Shown here piece after piece: positions 23,728 through 31,986 of a DNA stretch of 33,650 bases. The first letter of the stretch is position 1. Each line of letters opens with the position of its first letter. The notes beneath the pieces were generated by a model. The model had not been told where the DNA came from. It made no database searches and was given only the letters and a program-made list of their open reading frames with translations. A program made the translations under genes and the position numbers. The stretch is from an uncultured Bacilli bacterium (GTDB lineage Bacteria > Bacillota_I > Bacilli_A > RF39 > UBA660), in NCBI GenBank assembly GCA_944363805.1, contig CALVVH010000007.1:1-33650 (forward strand), in the 5' to 3' direction.

Positions 23728-24687
23728 TTAATATCCTTCGATTAAAAGGAAAATATAGTAAATTGCAAAGATTGCCAACATAATTATAGCTTCCTTTTTA
23801 TCGATTGTTCTCTCACTTCGAGCAAATAGAAATAATAATGCCGATGATAAAAATACGGCGATTATGTCAATAATACCAAAGCCAGTTAGTAGTACATCAC
23901 CATATATAATAACTGGAAGACCAAGGACAATACAAATATTGAATATATTAGTTCCGATGATATTACCGATAGCTATGTCAAATTCGCCTTTTTTGGCACT
24001 AGTTACAGTCATGACCATTTCAGGGAGACTAGTTCCAATAACTATAGCAAACATAGTAATTAATTTTTCACTAATATGAAGACGAGTAGCTATTTCTTTA
24101 GCTGAGGTAACGATTAGGTCGCTACTATAAATTATAAGTATAATTGATACAATAATGATTATAATAGCAACAATCGGACTATATTTGATCTTTTCAAGTT
24201 CTTCTTCTGAATAATCACTTCTTTTAAATAAAAGTTGAATTAAATAAACGACGAATAAGCCAAACAGTAATAACAAGATTATACCATCAGAACGAGAAAA
24301 TGCATCACTAGTATATGGATTAAATATACTATCAAGCATAAGCACAGCAAAAACTGAAGTTATTATTAAAAGGATTGGCAATTCTTTTTTTATAGTAGCA
24401 TGCTTAACTTTGATAGGTCGGATAAAACTAGCTAAACCGATTATTAATAAAATGTTGACAACACAACTACCAACAACATTAGCAAATGCAATCTCCCCAT
24501 TGCCGGTGCTGACACTTTGAAAAGATATAGCAATTTCTGGAGCGCAAGTTCCAAAAGCAGCAATTGTTAAAGCTATAAGCATTTTAGGAACTCGCAATTT
24601 TAAAGCAAGGGCTGAAGAAGCATCAACTAAAAAATCTGAAGCTTTTATAATTATAACAAAACCGATTATTAATAAAAGTATCTGCAT
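23728..24687 (-). CDS. CaCA family sodium/calcium antiporter (YrbG-like)
   Basis: A 319-aa integral membrane protein with about ten helices in two inverted halves. Each half carries the alpha repeat that binds the ion: ALTIAAFGTCAPEIAIS and later IVIGTSLPEMVMTV, each followed by GNVVGS- or GNIIGTN-like segments (ANVVGSCVVNI; GNIIGTNIFNI). It is expected to export Ca2+ in exchange for Na+. GGTGG precedes the ATG. Monocistronic between rlmB and the MazG-like gene. Confidence 0.9.
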   Translation of the reverse strand: MQILLLIIGFVIIIKASDFLVDASSALALKLRVPKMLIALTIAAFGTCAPEIAISFQSVSTGNGEIAFANVVGSCVVNILLIIGLASFIRPIKVKHATIKKELPILLIITSVFAVLMLDSIFNPYTSDAFSRSDGIILLLLFGLFVVYLIQLLFKRSDYSEEELEKIKYSPIVAIIIIIVSIILIIYSSDLIVTSAKEIATRLHISEKLITMFAIVIGTSLPEMVMTVTSAKKGEFDIAIGNIIGTNIFNICIVLGLPVIIYGDVLLTGFGIIDIIAVFLSSALLFLFARSERTIDKKEAIIMLAIFAIYYIFLLIEGY

Positions 24688-24742
24688 AGTACCACCATCG
24701 TTTTAATTATACACTAGAAACTTAAGATAACAAATAAGAAAA

Positions 24743-24775
24743 AGAAAAAAGAAACTAATTTTTGTCAAGTTTCTT
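24743..24775 (-). terminator. Terminator of pepF-mazG-like operon
   Basis: AAGAAACT (24749-24756) pairs with AGTTTCTT (24768-24775) across the MazG-like stop; a T-run follows on the minus strand. Confidence 0.75.
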
Positions 24776-25112
24776 TCTGATTTTGTTCATTAATCTTTAC
24801 TTTTTCTAAAAATATTTTTTTATCAAAGCCTCCTCTTTTTTCTTTTTTAGATTTAGCAACTGCGATTATTTCATCTAATGTGGTATTTTCTAGTTTAGCA
24901 AGATAAATAATTACTTCAAGCATATCTGCTAATTCTTCAACTCGTTCTTTACCAGTTGATTCTAATACTTCATTATATTCTTCTAATAATTTTCTTTCTA
25001 ATTCTAATTTATATTCTTCATCTGTTAACGTTCTAATAATTGGATTTTCATTATCGTTTTTGATAATTTCAGGAATATTATCCCGAACTAGTTTATTGTA
25101 GATTTTTTCCAT
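24765..25112 (-). CDS. MazG-like nucleotide pyrophosphohydrolase
   Basis: A 115-aa all-alpha NTP/phosphoribosyl-ATP pyrophosphohydrolase-like protein. Opening KIYNKLVRDNIPEII is typical of this small group. The metal-binding pattern EE-x-x-E then E-x-x-D is visible in LLEEYNEVLES and EELADMLEVIIYLA. It probably clears non-canonical or excess nucleotides ('house-cleaning'); substrate not known. ATG at 25112 has AAAGGAG 6 nt upstream and lies 1 nt after the pepF stop, so the genes share one transcript. Confidence 0.83.
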   Translation of the reverse strand: MEKIYNKLVRDNIPEIIKNDNENPIIRTLTDEEYKLELERKLLEEYNEVLESTGKERVEELADMLEVIIYLAKLENTTLDEIIAVAKSKKEKRGGFDKKIFLEKVKINEQNQKET

Positions 25113-25113
25113 G

Positions 25114-26850
25114 CTATTCTCCTTTACTAAGTAATTCATTTATATTTTTAATATCATTTTCTAATATTTTAAAACCATTATCTATCGTAGTTCTATCAGT
25201 TAAATCGATATTTAATATTTTTAACAAATCAGTTGAATAGCAACTGCTACCAGATTTTAAAAATTTTAAATAGGCTGAAGTTGATAATTTTTGGTTTTCA
25301 AAAATATCTGTTACTACACTACTAGCAATAAGTAATCCAGTTGCATATTGATAAGTGTAATAACTATGACGATATATGTGGCCTAGTCTTGTCCATTCAA
25401 CTTGTGATTCTTGATCAATTGTAATTTCACTGCCATAATATTTTGTTAATAACGCATTATATTTTGTAGATAATAAATTAGACGTTAAAGTTTTATCATG
25501 CCGTAGCTTATAAATCATACTTTCAAATTCCGTATATAATGTTTGCTTAAATACTGAAGTAAAATAGTTTTCTATGCGTTTACTTAAGAAAAATATTTTT
25601 TCATCTTTAGTAGTTGCCTTTTTTAGCATGTAGTTATTTAATAAAATTTCATTTACTATGGAAGCTATCTCACCCACAAAAACAGTGCTATCAGCGTAAA
25701 GAAATGTTTGATTACTTTTAGATAAATAGTAATTAACACTATGTCCTAGTTCATGAATTAGATTCTTTATATCGACATATGAACCCCGAAAATTTAAAAA
25801 AGAATAGTCTTGCCAAGAAAATGTAATAGATTGATGTTTTGATTCATTTAAGGTTGCATCAATATGACCATCTAATATTTTACCAAGGGCATTAAGATAT
25901 TCATTACCGAGAGGTTTTAGGGCTTCTTTAATTATAGCAATAGCTTCATCTAATGTATATTTTCTCTTTAAGTCATTATCTAGTGGTACTCTCAAATCAT
26001 AAATATGAGGATTTGATATGCCTAAATGATTACTTTTAATTTTTAAATGTTTCTGCATTGTTTTTAAATTATTATTAACTGAACTAATTAAAGTATCGAT
26101 TACTGTATTAGGAATATTTTCTTCAAATAGAGATTTATCTAAAACACTAGAATACTGTTCCAAGCTGGCATTCTTGATTCTTAAAGCACAAATATCATTT
26201 AAAATACTAGCATATTCATCTTGCTTGTTAGCAAAAGAGGAATTGATACTCAAAAATGTAAGACGTCTTGTTTCCCTATCCCTAGATGCTAAATATTTAG
26301 CCATATTAGATGGAGTTATTTCATAAGTTTCATTATCTACAGTTATATTAGCAAATTTTATTTCTTTGGTTAATTTATTTTGCTTAGCAATAAGTTTATT
26401 TATATTATCAATATTTTCTTTTATCTCTTCATTAACTTTAGAATCTTGGATATGACTTTGTAATCGGAATAAGTTTTTCAAATAAAATTGATATACTTTT
26501 AACTTAGGATTTTCTTTTATAAATTCAATTATTTTGGCATAACCAATAGATATTATATAATTTTCTATTCCTTTTAGTTTTGTTAATATTTCGTTATTAA
26601 TTTTTTCAACTTTACTTTTTAATGCTAAATTAGTATCACTAGTATCTTTATAATATTTTAGGGAACCATAAACGAGAATTTTAGTACTAAGTTCTTTAAT
26701 AGCAGAATAATTATTAAGTAATGTTAACAACGAGTTAGCATCGATAGTAATTGGCAAAGATATGCTATTTGCTTTGTTTTGTAATTCGATAATTTTTTCA
26801 TCTAAATCTGAATCACTTGCAAATAGATTAGTTAAGTTCCACTCTAACAT
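25114..26850 (-). CDS. pepF: Oligoendopeptidase F (M3 family metallopeptidase)
   Basis: A 578-aa cytosolic zinc peptidase that cuts short peptides. N-terminal helical domain starts LEWNLTNLFASD. The M3B catalytic part has the zinc motif HELGH in NLIHELGHSVNYYL, with the third ligand Glu in FVGEIASIVNEILL about 25 residues later. RLGHIYRHSYYTYQYATG is the substrate-side Tyr/His block. Length is normal for PepF (~600). ATG at 26850 has GGAG 8 nt upstream; the in-frame GTG at 26859 overlaps that site. A TATAAT lies just upstream. Confidence 0.92.
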   Translation of the reverse strand: MLEWNLTNLFASDSDLDEKIIELQNKANSISLPITIDANSLLTLLNNYSAIKELSTKILVYGSLKYYKDTSDTNLALKSKVEKINNEILTKLKGIENYIISIGYAKIIEFIKENPKLKVYQFYLKNLFRLQSHIQDSKVNEEIKENIDNINKLIAKQNKLTKEIKFANITVDNETYEITPSNMAKYLASRDRETRRLTFLSINSSFANKQDEYASILNDICALRIKNASLEQYSSVLDKSLFEENIPNTVIDTLISSVNNNLKTMQKHLKIKSNHLGISNPHIYDLRVPLDNDLKRKYTLDEAIAIIKEALKPLGNEYLNALGKILDGHIDATLNESKHQSITFSWQDYSFLNFRGSYVDIKNLIHELGHSVNYYLSKSNQTFLYADSTVFVGEIASIVNEILLNNYMLKKATTKDEKIFFLSKRIENYFTSVFKQTLYTEFESMIYKLRHDKTLTSNLLSTKYNALLTKYYGSEITIDQESQVEWTRLGHIYRHSYYTYQYATGLLIASSVVTDIFENQKLSTSAYLKFLKSGSSCYSTDLLKILNIDLTDRTTIDNGFKILENDIKNINELLSKGE

Positions 26851-26874
26851 AATATTCACTCCAATTTAATTATA

Positions 26875-26909
26875 CAAAAAAGAGAACGAAAGTTAAATAC
26901 TTTGTTCTC
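26875..26909 (-). terminator. Terminator downstream of frameshifted gene
   Basis: GAGAAC-AAAG and CTTT-C-GTTCTC arms (26882-26892, 26900-26909) pair with one bulge; six T's follow on the minus strand. Confidence 0.8.
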
Positions 26910-26910
26910 C

Positions 26911-27403
26911 TTAAGTTATTATTTGTTTTCTTTTTATTTTTCTTTCTTCTGGTGTATCTGATTTTGCTAGATAAACTTGACCTGCAACCATTATTTTTTC
27001 TTTGGCATTACCAAAATATACTTCAACAGTTCTTGAGTCTTCACCAATATACTCACTATGTACTCTATATCTAGGGTTTAAGCTCATGTGAGCACTTCTA
27101 TCATAAAATGTCGCTTTATAAAACATTGTTCCTCTTAAATTACCGTTAGCATCAAATATTTCATTCCAAATACTATGATCTGTAGCTTTTATGCTTCAGC
27201 CCTTCTGGTAAAGTTGCTTTACATAAAACATCATCACCTGGTATGTCTCTAAAAGTAAAGCCTAATTGTTCCCACACTTCTTGACTTGGATACATATCTT
27301 TAGCCATCATTGTTTTTCCGGCAGCTAAATCTTGTCCCTCTTTTTCCATATTTTCCAAAACATTTGTTTCTCCGCTCATTGCTCTAGCAAGCGTTAATAG
27401 CAT
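26911..27403 (-). pseudogene. Frameshifted hypothetical gene (two halves)
   Basis: Two minus-strand pieces belong to one protein. The first (27403 down to 27173) reads MLLTLARAMSGETNVLENME up to KATLPEGLKHK, then runs out of frame to a TAG. The other frame continues directly with ATDHSIWNEIFDANGNLRG, TMFYKATFYDRSAHMSLNPR and a basic tail. Removing one A from the A4 run at 27187-27190 restores one frame of about 163 codons. The pattern LPEG--(K)-TDHS-W-----D--G--R---FYKA-FYDR-A---L--RY recalls conserved hypothetical proteins of Firmicutes and their mobile elements, but I cannot name it. The 5' end is uncertain because codons upstream (ILSFEELF) are also open. It could be a recent pseudogene, a homopolymer sequencing error, or a frameshift-expressed gene. 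Confidence 0.7.
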
Positions 27404-27493
27404 AAATAATTCTTCAAATGATAAAATCGTATTTTAATAATATCAATAATCGTGTATTCTTAATCTATACGAGAATGTGAATATATAAAATCA

Positions 27494-27745
27494 TTGTTTA
27501 ATCATTTTGAAGTTTTAGATGTTCCAAGGGATATTAGAGGAAAAATATATAAATTAATCAACATTTTAATTATGACTATTTATGGTATTTTATGTGATTA
27601 TAATGATTTAGCTGACTTTCTAAAAGTTTATGAAAATTATTTTATAAACTTTTTAAATTTAGAAAATAGAGCACCATCTCATGATACTTTGTCTAATGTT
27701 TTTACTTGTATTATTTTATATTCCGATGCCAAAAATGCACAATAA
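27494..27745 (+). mobile_element. ISAs1-family transposase N-terminal remnant
   Basis: About 83 codons from a TTG: NHFEVLDVPRDIRGKIYKL, then NILIMTIYGILCDYNDLADF, then FLNLENRAPSHDTLSNVF. This matches the DDE_Tnp_1-associated N-terminal domain of ISAs1/H-repeat transposases (hFs-lpDPR---r--pL--il-iai-avicGa, with PSHDTf-rVF). It stops soon after, so the whole DDE catalytic domain is missing. Relic of an insertion beside the tRNA gene, not functional. Confidence 0.8.
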
Positions 27746-27809
27746 CTTCAAAAAAATGTGCATTTTTGTTAATTTTTATGCTATTTTGCACAATCATTGT
27801 GCATTTTTG
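27730..27809. repeat. Three copies of a TGTGCATTTTTG repeat
   Basis: CAAAAATGCACA (27730-27741) is the exact inverse of TGTGCATTTTTG at 27757-27768 and 27798-27809. The last copy is also half of a palindrome TGCACAAT-C-ATTGTGCA (27787-27803). The array begins within the last codons of the transposase remnant and may be an IS end or a small nested element. Confidence 0.75.
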
Positions 27810-27814
27810 ACTTT

Positions 27815-27975
27815 TTAAGGATTATTTCTACCAATAAATACATTATATATTTCATTATATCGATAACCTAATTTCGTATAGTTGCTATCTTTGATTAATA
27901 TTTAATTCTACTAAGTTTTCTTGTTTACTATTAACTAAGGTTATTTTATCATAAGTAATTGAATTTTGATTATTT
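27815..27975 (-). pseudogene. Decayed C-terminal gene fragment
   Basis: The minus strand shows two adjacent open pieces in different frames: NQNSITYDKITLVNSKQENL ending at a TAG, then DSNYTKLGYRYNEIYNVFIG to a TAA at 27815-27817. Composition is protein-like and the frames join by a one-base shift. No family recognised. With the transposase remnant it marks this 27.4-28.0 kb patch as decayed accessory DNA. Confidence 0.35.
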
Positions 27976-27987
27976 ATTTGCTAAAAT
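27959..27987 (+). promoter_or_regulatory. Promoter of tRNA-Thr
   Basis: TTGAAT (27959-27964), 17-nt spacer, TAAAAT (27982-27987); the tRNA begins 9 nt later. Confidence 0.65.
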
Positions 27988-27995
27988 TAATTTGT

Positions 27996-28071
27996 GCTGG
28001 AATAGCTCAGCTGGTAGAGCAATGCCCTCGTAACGCATAGGTCACAGGTTCGAATCCTGCTTCCAGCACCA
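27996..28071 (+). tRNA. tRNA-Thr (anticodon CGT)
   Basis: A 76-nt cloverleaf: acceptor GCTGGAA/TTCCAGC, D-arm GCTC/GAGC with AGCTGGTA loop, anticodon loop CTCGTAA with CGT at 28029-28031, T-loop TTCGAAT, and encoded CCA end. It reads threonine ACG codons. The innermost anticodon-stem pair (C28026-C28034) and the outermost T-stem pair (A-C) are mismatched, so the gene is slightly irregular. Confidence 0.9.
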
Positions 28072-28089
28072 TTTGTTATGCTTATTTTG

Positions 28090-28110
28090 CTCGTATTTAC
28101 GAGTTTTTTT
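28090..28110 (+). terminator. Terminator of tRNA-Thr
   Basis: CTCGT-ATTT-ACGAG (28090-28103) followed by seven T's. Confidence 0.8.
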
Positions 28111-28150
28111 ATTTTAAAATATGATAAAATATTAAACGTCAGGTGGTAGC

Positions 28151-29068
28151 ATGTTTAAAAATACAATCGATAATAAAAGATATTATACTTTGAATTGTTT
28201 TTTTAGGAAAAAGTTTGGAAGCAAAGTATTTAAAGTGCCTCTAGATATTGGAAGCAATTGTCCTAACTTTAATAGTGGTGGTTGTATATATTGTAGTGGT
28301 AGGAGTGCGTCTAACATTAGTGATGGAAGTTTAGATATCGTCAGTCAGTTTAATAAAGCTAAAGATATTATGGAACGTAAGTGGCCGAATAGTTTATATA
28401 TCGCCTACTTCCAGTCGGGAACTAATACATATGGTAATGTGGATGATTTTAAAAAGATGGTTGATAAGCTGTTAGTAATTGATAAAGTTGTTGGGGTATC
28501 TATTGCAACTAGACCAGATACTTTGAGTGATGAATGGTTAGATTACTTAAGTGAATTAAATAAAGAGACTTTTTTAACTATCGAATTAGGACTTCAAAGT
28601 AGTAATGATAAGACACTTAAGTATATCAATCGGGGTCACGATGTAAAGTGTTTTACTGAAGCTGTAAAGAAACTTAAAGAAAGGAACATATTTACAGTAG
28701 CACACATTATAAATGGACTTCCCAATGAAACTAAAGAAGATATGATAAATACGGTAAAATATTTAAATGATCTTGGAATAGATGGAATAAAGATTCATAT
28801 GCTATATATTCCTAAGAATACAAAGTTAGCTAGTATTTATGAAAAGGAAAAATTTCACGTGTTAAGTCGGGATGAATATGTCGATATCGTGTGTGAAGAG
28901 TTAAGATATTTAAATGAAAATATAGTAATTGAACGAATTACAGGAGACCCTATCGCCGATGAATTAATTGAACCAACATGGTTAGTTAAAAAATTTTGTG
29001 TTTTAAATGAAATAGATAAAGAAATGGTTAAAAGGAACATTTATCAAAGTGATCTTGTTCGCGATTGA
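28151..29068 (+). CDS. TIGR01212 family radical SAM protein (YtqA-like)
   Basis: A 305-aa radical S-adenosylmethionine enzyme. The 4Fe-4S cysteines follow the TIGR01212 CX7CX2C spacing: C37, C45 and C48 in NCPNFNSGGCIYC. Conserved parts include LYIAYFQSGTNTYGNVDDFK, ATRPDTLSDEWLDYL, ELGLQSSNDKTLKYINRGHD and HIINGLPNETKEDM, matching the Elp3-like radical SAM barrel. RBS AGGTGG precedes the ATG. Relatives are widespread and poorly characterised; an RNA- or cofactor-modifying role is plausible. Its 3' end overlaps the convergent rel gene by 25 bp. Confidence 0.9.
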   Translation: MFKNTIDNKRYYTLNCFFRKKFGSKVFKVPLDIGSNCPNFNSGGCIYCSGRSASNISDGSLDIVSQFNKAKDIMERKWPNSLYIAYFQSGTNTYGNVDDFKKMVDKLLVIDKVVGVSIATRPDTLSDEWLDYLSELNKETFLTIELGLQSSNDKTLKYINRGHDVKCFTEAVKKLKERNIFTVAHIINGLPNETKEDMINTVKYLNDLGIDGIKIHMLYIPKNTKLASIYEKEKFHVLSRDEYVDIVCEELRYLNENIVIERITGDPIADELIEPTWLVKKFCVLNEIDKEMVKRNIYQSDLVRD

Positions 29069-30513
29069 CCATTTCTTTTTTGTTTGTTTAAGAATTCTCT
29101 TATTTTTTTGCGTGCTCGAGCAGTCTTAGCAAACTCTAGCCATTCTTTGGTTGGACCTTCAGCAAATTCATCGGTTATAATACGCACTTGATCGTTATCT
29201 TTAAGTTGATAATCAAAAGATACTGGCTTACCATTGACGATTGCTACAATCATGTGATTGCCAATTTCTGAGTGAATACGATAAGCAAAATCGACGACGG
29301 TTGAACCTTTAGTTAAATCATCAATTATTTTACCTTCCTTAGTTAATACGCTTACTTTTTCAGCAAATATTTCACTTTTAATTAAGTTTATAAATTCAGC
29401 ATTACTGTTAGCTAATTTGTTAGCTTCAATTACAGATTTAAAGAAAGGATATTCAGCTTCTAAAGCATCTTGCATACGTTTAAAACCAGTTTCATCATCA
29501 CCATGCCAATAATCAGTTATACCGTATTCTCCTACTTTTTCCATTTGAGCAGTTTTCATTTGCATTTGCATAAGTCTACTGTCTGGGGATAAAACAGTTG
29601 TGTGTAAACCTTGATAATGATTAGGTTTAGGACAAGCAATATAATCATGAAAATAACCTGATATTGGCTTATATTCGCCATGGATATAGCGAAGAGATAA
29701 ATAGCAATCTTCAATATTATCTAGTATTATCTTGAAAGCTAATAAATCATGAATATCCTCTAGGTTTCCTTTACTTTTGTAAATGCCATAGACACTTTTA
29801 AGACGGAATTTGATAGTATTAGGTATTTCACTAGATGTCAAGATTGTGTTAACTTTTTCTGATACTTCTTGAAATAAAGAAGCAGTTGCGCGTAAATAAT
29901 TATCTCTTTTTTCAGAAGTTCTTTTATATTCGTCAGGTTTTAAAAACATAAAACACTTATCTTCTAAATCAGTTTTGACATTATATAAACCTAGGTTTTC
30001 GGCAATAGGAACATAAATATCTAAAGTTTCTAAAGATTTCTTTTGTTGTTTTAAAGGATTCTTTTTATATTGTAAAGTCATCATATTATGAAGACGATCA
30101 GCTAGCTTTATAATAAGTATGCGAACATCTCTAGCCATGCCTAACATCAATTTACGTAAGTTAGCAATGTCTAGGCGATTTTTATCACTGATAGATAATT
30201 TGGTTAAATTAGTTACCCCCATAACTAAAGTAGCAACAGATTGTCCAAACTCTGCTGCTATATCCTCTTGGGTGGTGTTAGTGTCTTCAATAACGTCGTG
30301 TAATAATCCAGCACAAATTGTATCAGTATCAGCATTTAATCTGGCTAGTATAATGGCAACTGCTAAAGGATGGGTAATATATTCTTCGCCACTTTCACGA
30401 TATTGACCGCTGTGTTTTATTTTAGCATATTCATAAGCTTTTTTTATCTTATCTATACCATATAAATTGTACCTAGAAACGGTATTTATTAAAGTTTCTA
30501 AACTTATATCCAT
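29044..30513 (-). CDS. Short RelA/SpoT homologue, hydrolase likely intact, synthetase site altered
   Basis: A 489-aa (p)ppGpp metabolism protein. HD hydrolase domain (~20-150) keeps the metal set: H48 in YITHP, H72-D73 in LLHDVIEDT with E76-D77, and D139 in LADRLHN. The synthetase domain (~190-335) is recognisable (RLKSVYGIYKSKG, DLLAFKI, FHDYIACPKPNHYQGLHTTV), with D290 kept. However, the R-x-K-D motif reads Y-F-H-D, the catalytic Glu of E-(V/I)-QIRT is Gln316 (QMQMKT), and the following GVAAHW is GITDYW. A TGS domain follows (~383-446), then the protein stops; the zinc-finger/helical and ACT regions of full-length Rel (~730 aa) are missing. Likely a ppGpp hydrolase (inference). ATG at 30513 with GGGGTGG upstream; the longer start overlaps that site. 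Confidence 0.85.
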   Translation of the reverse strand: MDISLETLINTVSRYNLYGIDKIKKAYEYAKIKHSGQYRESGEEYITHPLAVAIILARLNADTDTICAGLLHDVIEDTNTTQEDIAAEFGQSVATLVMGVTNLTKLSISDKNRLDIANLRKLMLGMARDVRILIIKLADRLHNMMTLQYKKNPLKQQKKSLETLDIYVPIAENLGLYNVKTDLEDKCFMFLKPDEYKRTSEKRDNYLRATASLFQEVSEKVNTILTSSEIPNTIKFRLKSVYGIYKSKGNLEDIHDLLAFKIILDNIEDCYLSLRYIHGEYKPISGYFHDYIACPKPNHYQGLHTTVLSPDSRLMQMQMKTAQMEKVGEYGITDYWHGDDETGFKRMQDALEAEYPFFKSVIEANKLANSNAEFINLIKSEIFAEKVSVLTKEGKIIDDLTKGSTVVDFAYRIHSEIGNHMIVAIVNGKPVSFDYQLKDNDQVRIITDEFAEGPTKEWLEFAKTARARKKIREFLNKQKRNGQSRTRSL

Positions 30514-30541
30514 ATTACCACCCCACATCTTGTTGACTAGT

Positions 30542-30570
30542 AATATACACTAATTTTAGAAAATTGTCAA
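30542..30570 (-). promoter_or_regulatory. Promoter of the rel gene
   Basis: Minus strand consensus TTGACA (30565-30570), 17-nt spacer, TATATT (30542-30547). A strong promoter in the 89-bp gap between rel and the divergent methyltransferase gene. Confidence 0.82.
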
Positions 30571-30602
30571 AATGTTTTGCATATTATTAAAATGGAGGCT
30601 TT

Positions 30603-31529
30603 ATGAATAAATTAGATATACACTTTAAAAACTTAATTACTTCTTTAAAAGTTCTTAGTCCGGATGCTATTTTTGACAATATAAAGACAAAGTATTTACA
30701 AATTGATGATTATAACAAAAATGCCATTGAAAAGTTTTTAGCTCAATTTAATTATTGGGGAAAGTTAAATTATGCAGAGGGAGAATTTGAAGAATTAAAA
30801 TTACGAGCTGAAGTGCTCAAAAATCATGTCGATGATTTTGATAATTTGTTTGATAAACTGGGAGACTATCGATCTAAAAAAGTTTTATATGGCATTTTAA
30901 ATTATTGGTATAATTCTGATTTTAATGCATTGGGGTCAGCTCGGGAAGAAAATTATAGTCAATACTTTGATTTAGATTTAATAAAACCGGATGCTGAAGA
31001 GGTATATGTCGATGTTGGAGCGTATACAGGAGATACTATATTAAATTATATAAATACTTATGGAATTTACAAAAAAATCTATGCTTATGAAATAACGGAA
31101 TCGAGTATTAAAATCATGCAAAATACTTTAAAAGATTTTGCTAACATCGACATTAGAAAACTAGCATTAAAGGATATAAATGGAGATATGCATGTAACTA
31201 CCAATAGCATCAGTACTTCTGCTAATACAGTTACAGATGAGGGAGAAGAAAAAGTAAAATGTGTTACTTTGGATGATGATTTAAAAGAAAAAATTACTTT
31301 GATTAAAATGGATATTGAGGGAAGTGAAGAAAAAGCTCTAATTGGAGCAACTAATCATATAAAAAATGATACACCAAAACTTTTAATTTCAGTGTATCAT
31401 AATCATGACGATTTATGGAAGTTACCTAAACTCATAAATACTATTAATGACAATTATACTTTCTATTTGCGTTATTTTGGGAATAGATATTATCCTACGG
31501 AAGTAGTATTAATCGCTTTACCTAAATAA
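30603..31529 (+). CDS. FkbM family SAM-dependent methyltransferase
   Basis: A 308-aa cytosolic protein. Residues ~1-130 are a helical N-terminal extension. The Rossmann methyltransferase core begins EVYVDVGAYTGDTILNYI (SAM-binding motif I, ~137-154), then KIYAYEITESSIKIMQNTL (acidic ribose-binding Glu), and the FkbM-type LIKMDIEGSEEKALIGA (~234-250). Methyltransfer to a small molecule, sugar or lipid is expected; substrate unknown. GGAGG precedes the ATG. It overlaps the convergent pncC-like gene by 8 bp. Confidence 0.85.
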   Translation: MNKLDIHFKNLITSLKVLSPDAIFDNIKTKYLQIDDYNKNAIEKFLAQFNYWGKLNYAEGEFEELKLRAEVLKNHVDDFDNLFDKLGDYRSKKVLYGILNYWYNSDFNALGSAREENYSQYFDLDLIKPDAEEVYVDVGAYTGDTILNYINTYGIYKKIYAYEITESSIKIMQNTLKDFANIDIRKLALKDINGDMHVTTNSISTSANTVTDEGEEKVKCVTLDDDLKEKITLIKMDIEGSEEKALIGATNHIKNDTPKLLISVYHNHDDLWKLPKLINTINDNYTFYLRYFGNRYYPTEVVLIALPK

Positions 31530-31986
31530 TTGTTAGTAATTTTTTAACTATTTCTGTTATTATTAAATCTTTATTTTCTTTTCGTGTTTCTTTAGTTGCT
31601 AATAAATCGAAGTTATAATATTTATTATTATCAACATCATATATACTTACAAAGATTTGATTATCTTGTCCTTCGGGATTAAATCTATCGATGCGATTTA
31701 ATTTACCTGTAATACCTACACCATAGTTGGCATTAGCAAATTTGGCAATATTTGTGCTCATCTCGATAGCAGTTTCCATACTATAGACACTATATTTATC
31801 AATAACTTGGGAGGAAACTCCCATTTTTATTTTGTATTCATTAGAATAAGTTACAGCACTAAACTTTAGAACTTCACTAGCTCCTTCAATATTGGTAATA
31901 GCATTTACTACTCCACCACCAGTGCAAGATTCCATAGTAGCAATAGTTTTATGCTTTTCTGTCAAAACCCGTACAACTTCATCCAT
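31522..31986 (-). CDS. pncC: CinA C-terminal domain protein / nicotinamide-nucleotide amidase
   Basis: A 154-aa stand-alone CinA C-terminal domain. The hallmark KTIATMESCTGGGVVNAITN contains the catalytic Ser of the SCTGG motif, followed by AVTYSNEYKIKMGV and a GVGITGKLNR that corresponds to the usual GITGIAGP but with altered residues. PncC enzymes deamidate nicotinamide mononucleotide to nicotinate mononucleotide for NAD salvage. ATG at 31986 has AAGGAG 7 nt upstream and overlaps the GNAT stop by 8 bp. Last gene of the minus-strand operon. The divergent ITGKLNR makes activity a little less certain. Confidence 0.82.
   Translation of the reverse strand: MDEVVRVLTEKHKTIATMESCTGGGVVNAITNIEGASEVLKFSAVTYSNEYKIKMGVSSQVIDKYSVYSMETAIEMSTNIAKFANANYGVGITGKLNRIDRFNPEGQDNQIFVSIYDVDNNKYYNFDLLATKETRKENKDLIITEIVKKLLTII

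Noticed and set aside
23864..24079. Plus-strand 71-codon frame within the CaCA antiporter
   Set aside because: Shadow of the alpha-repeat region on the opposite strand; no ribosome site.
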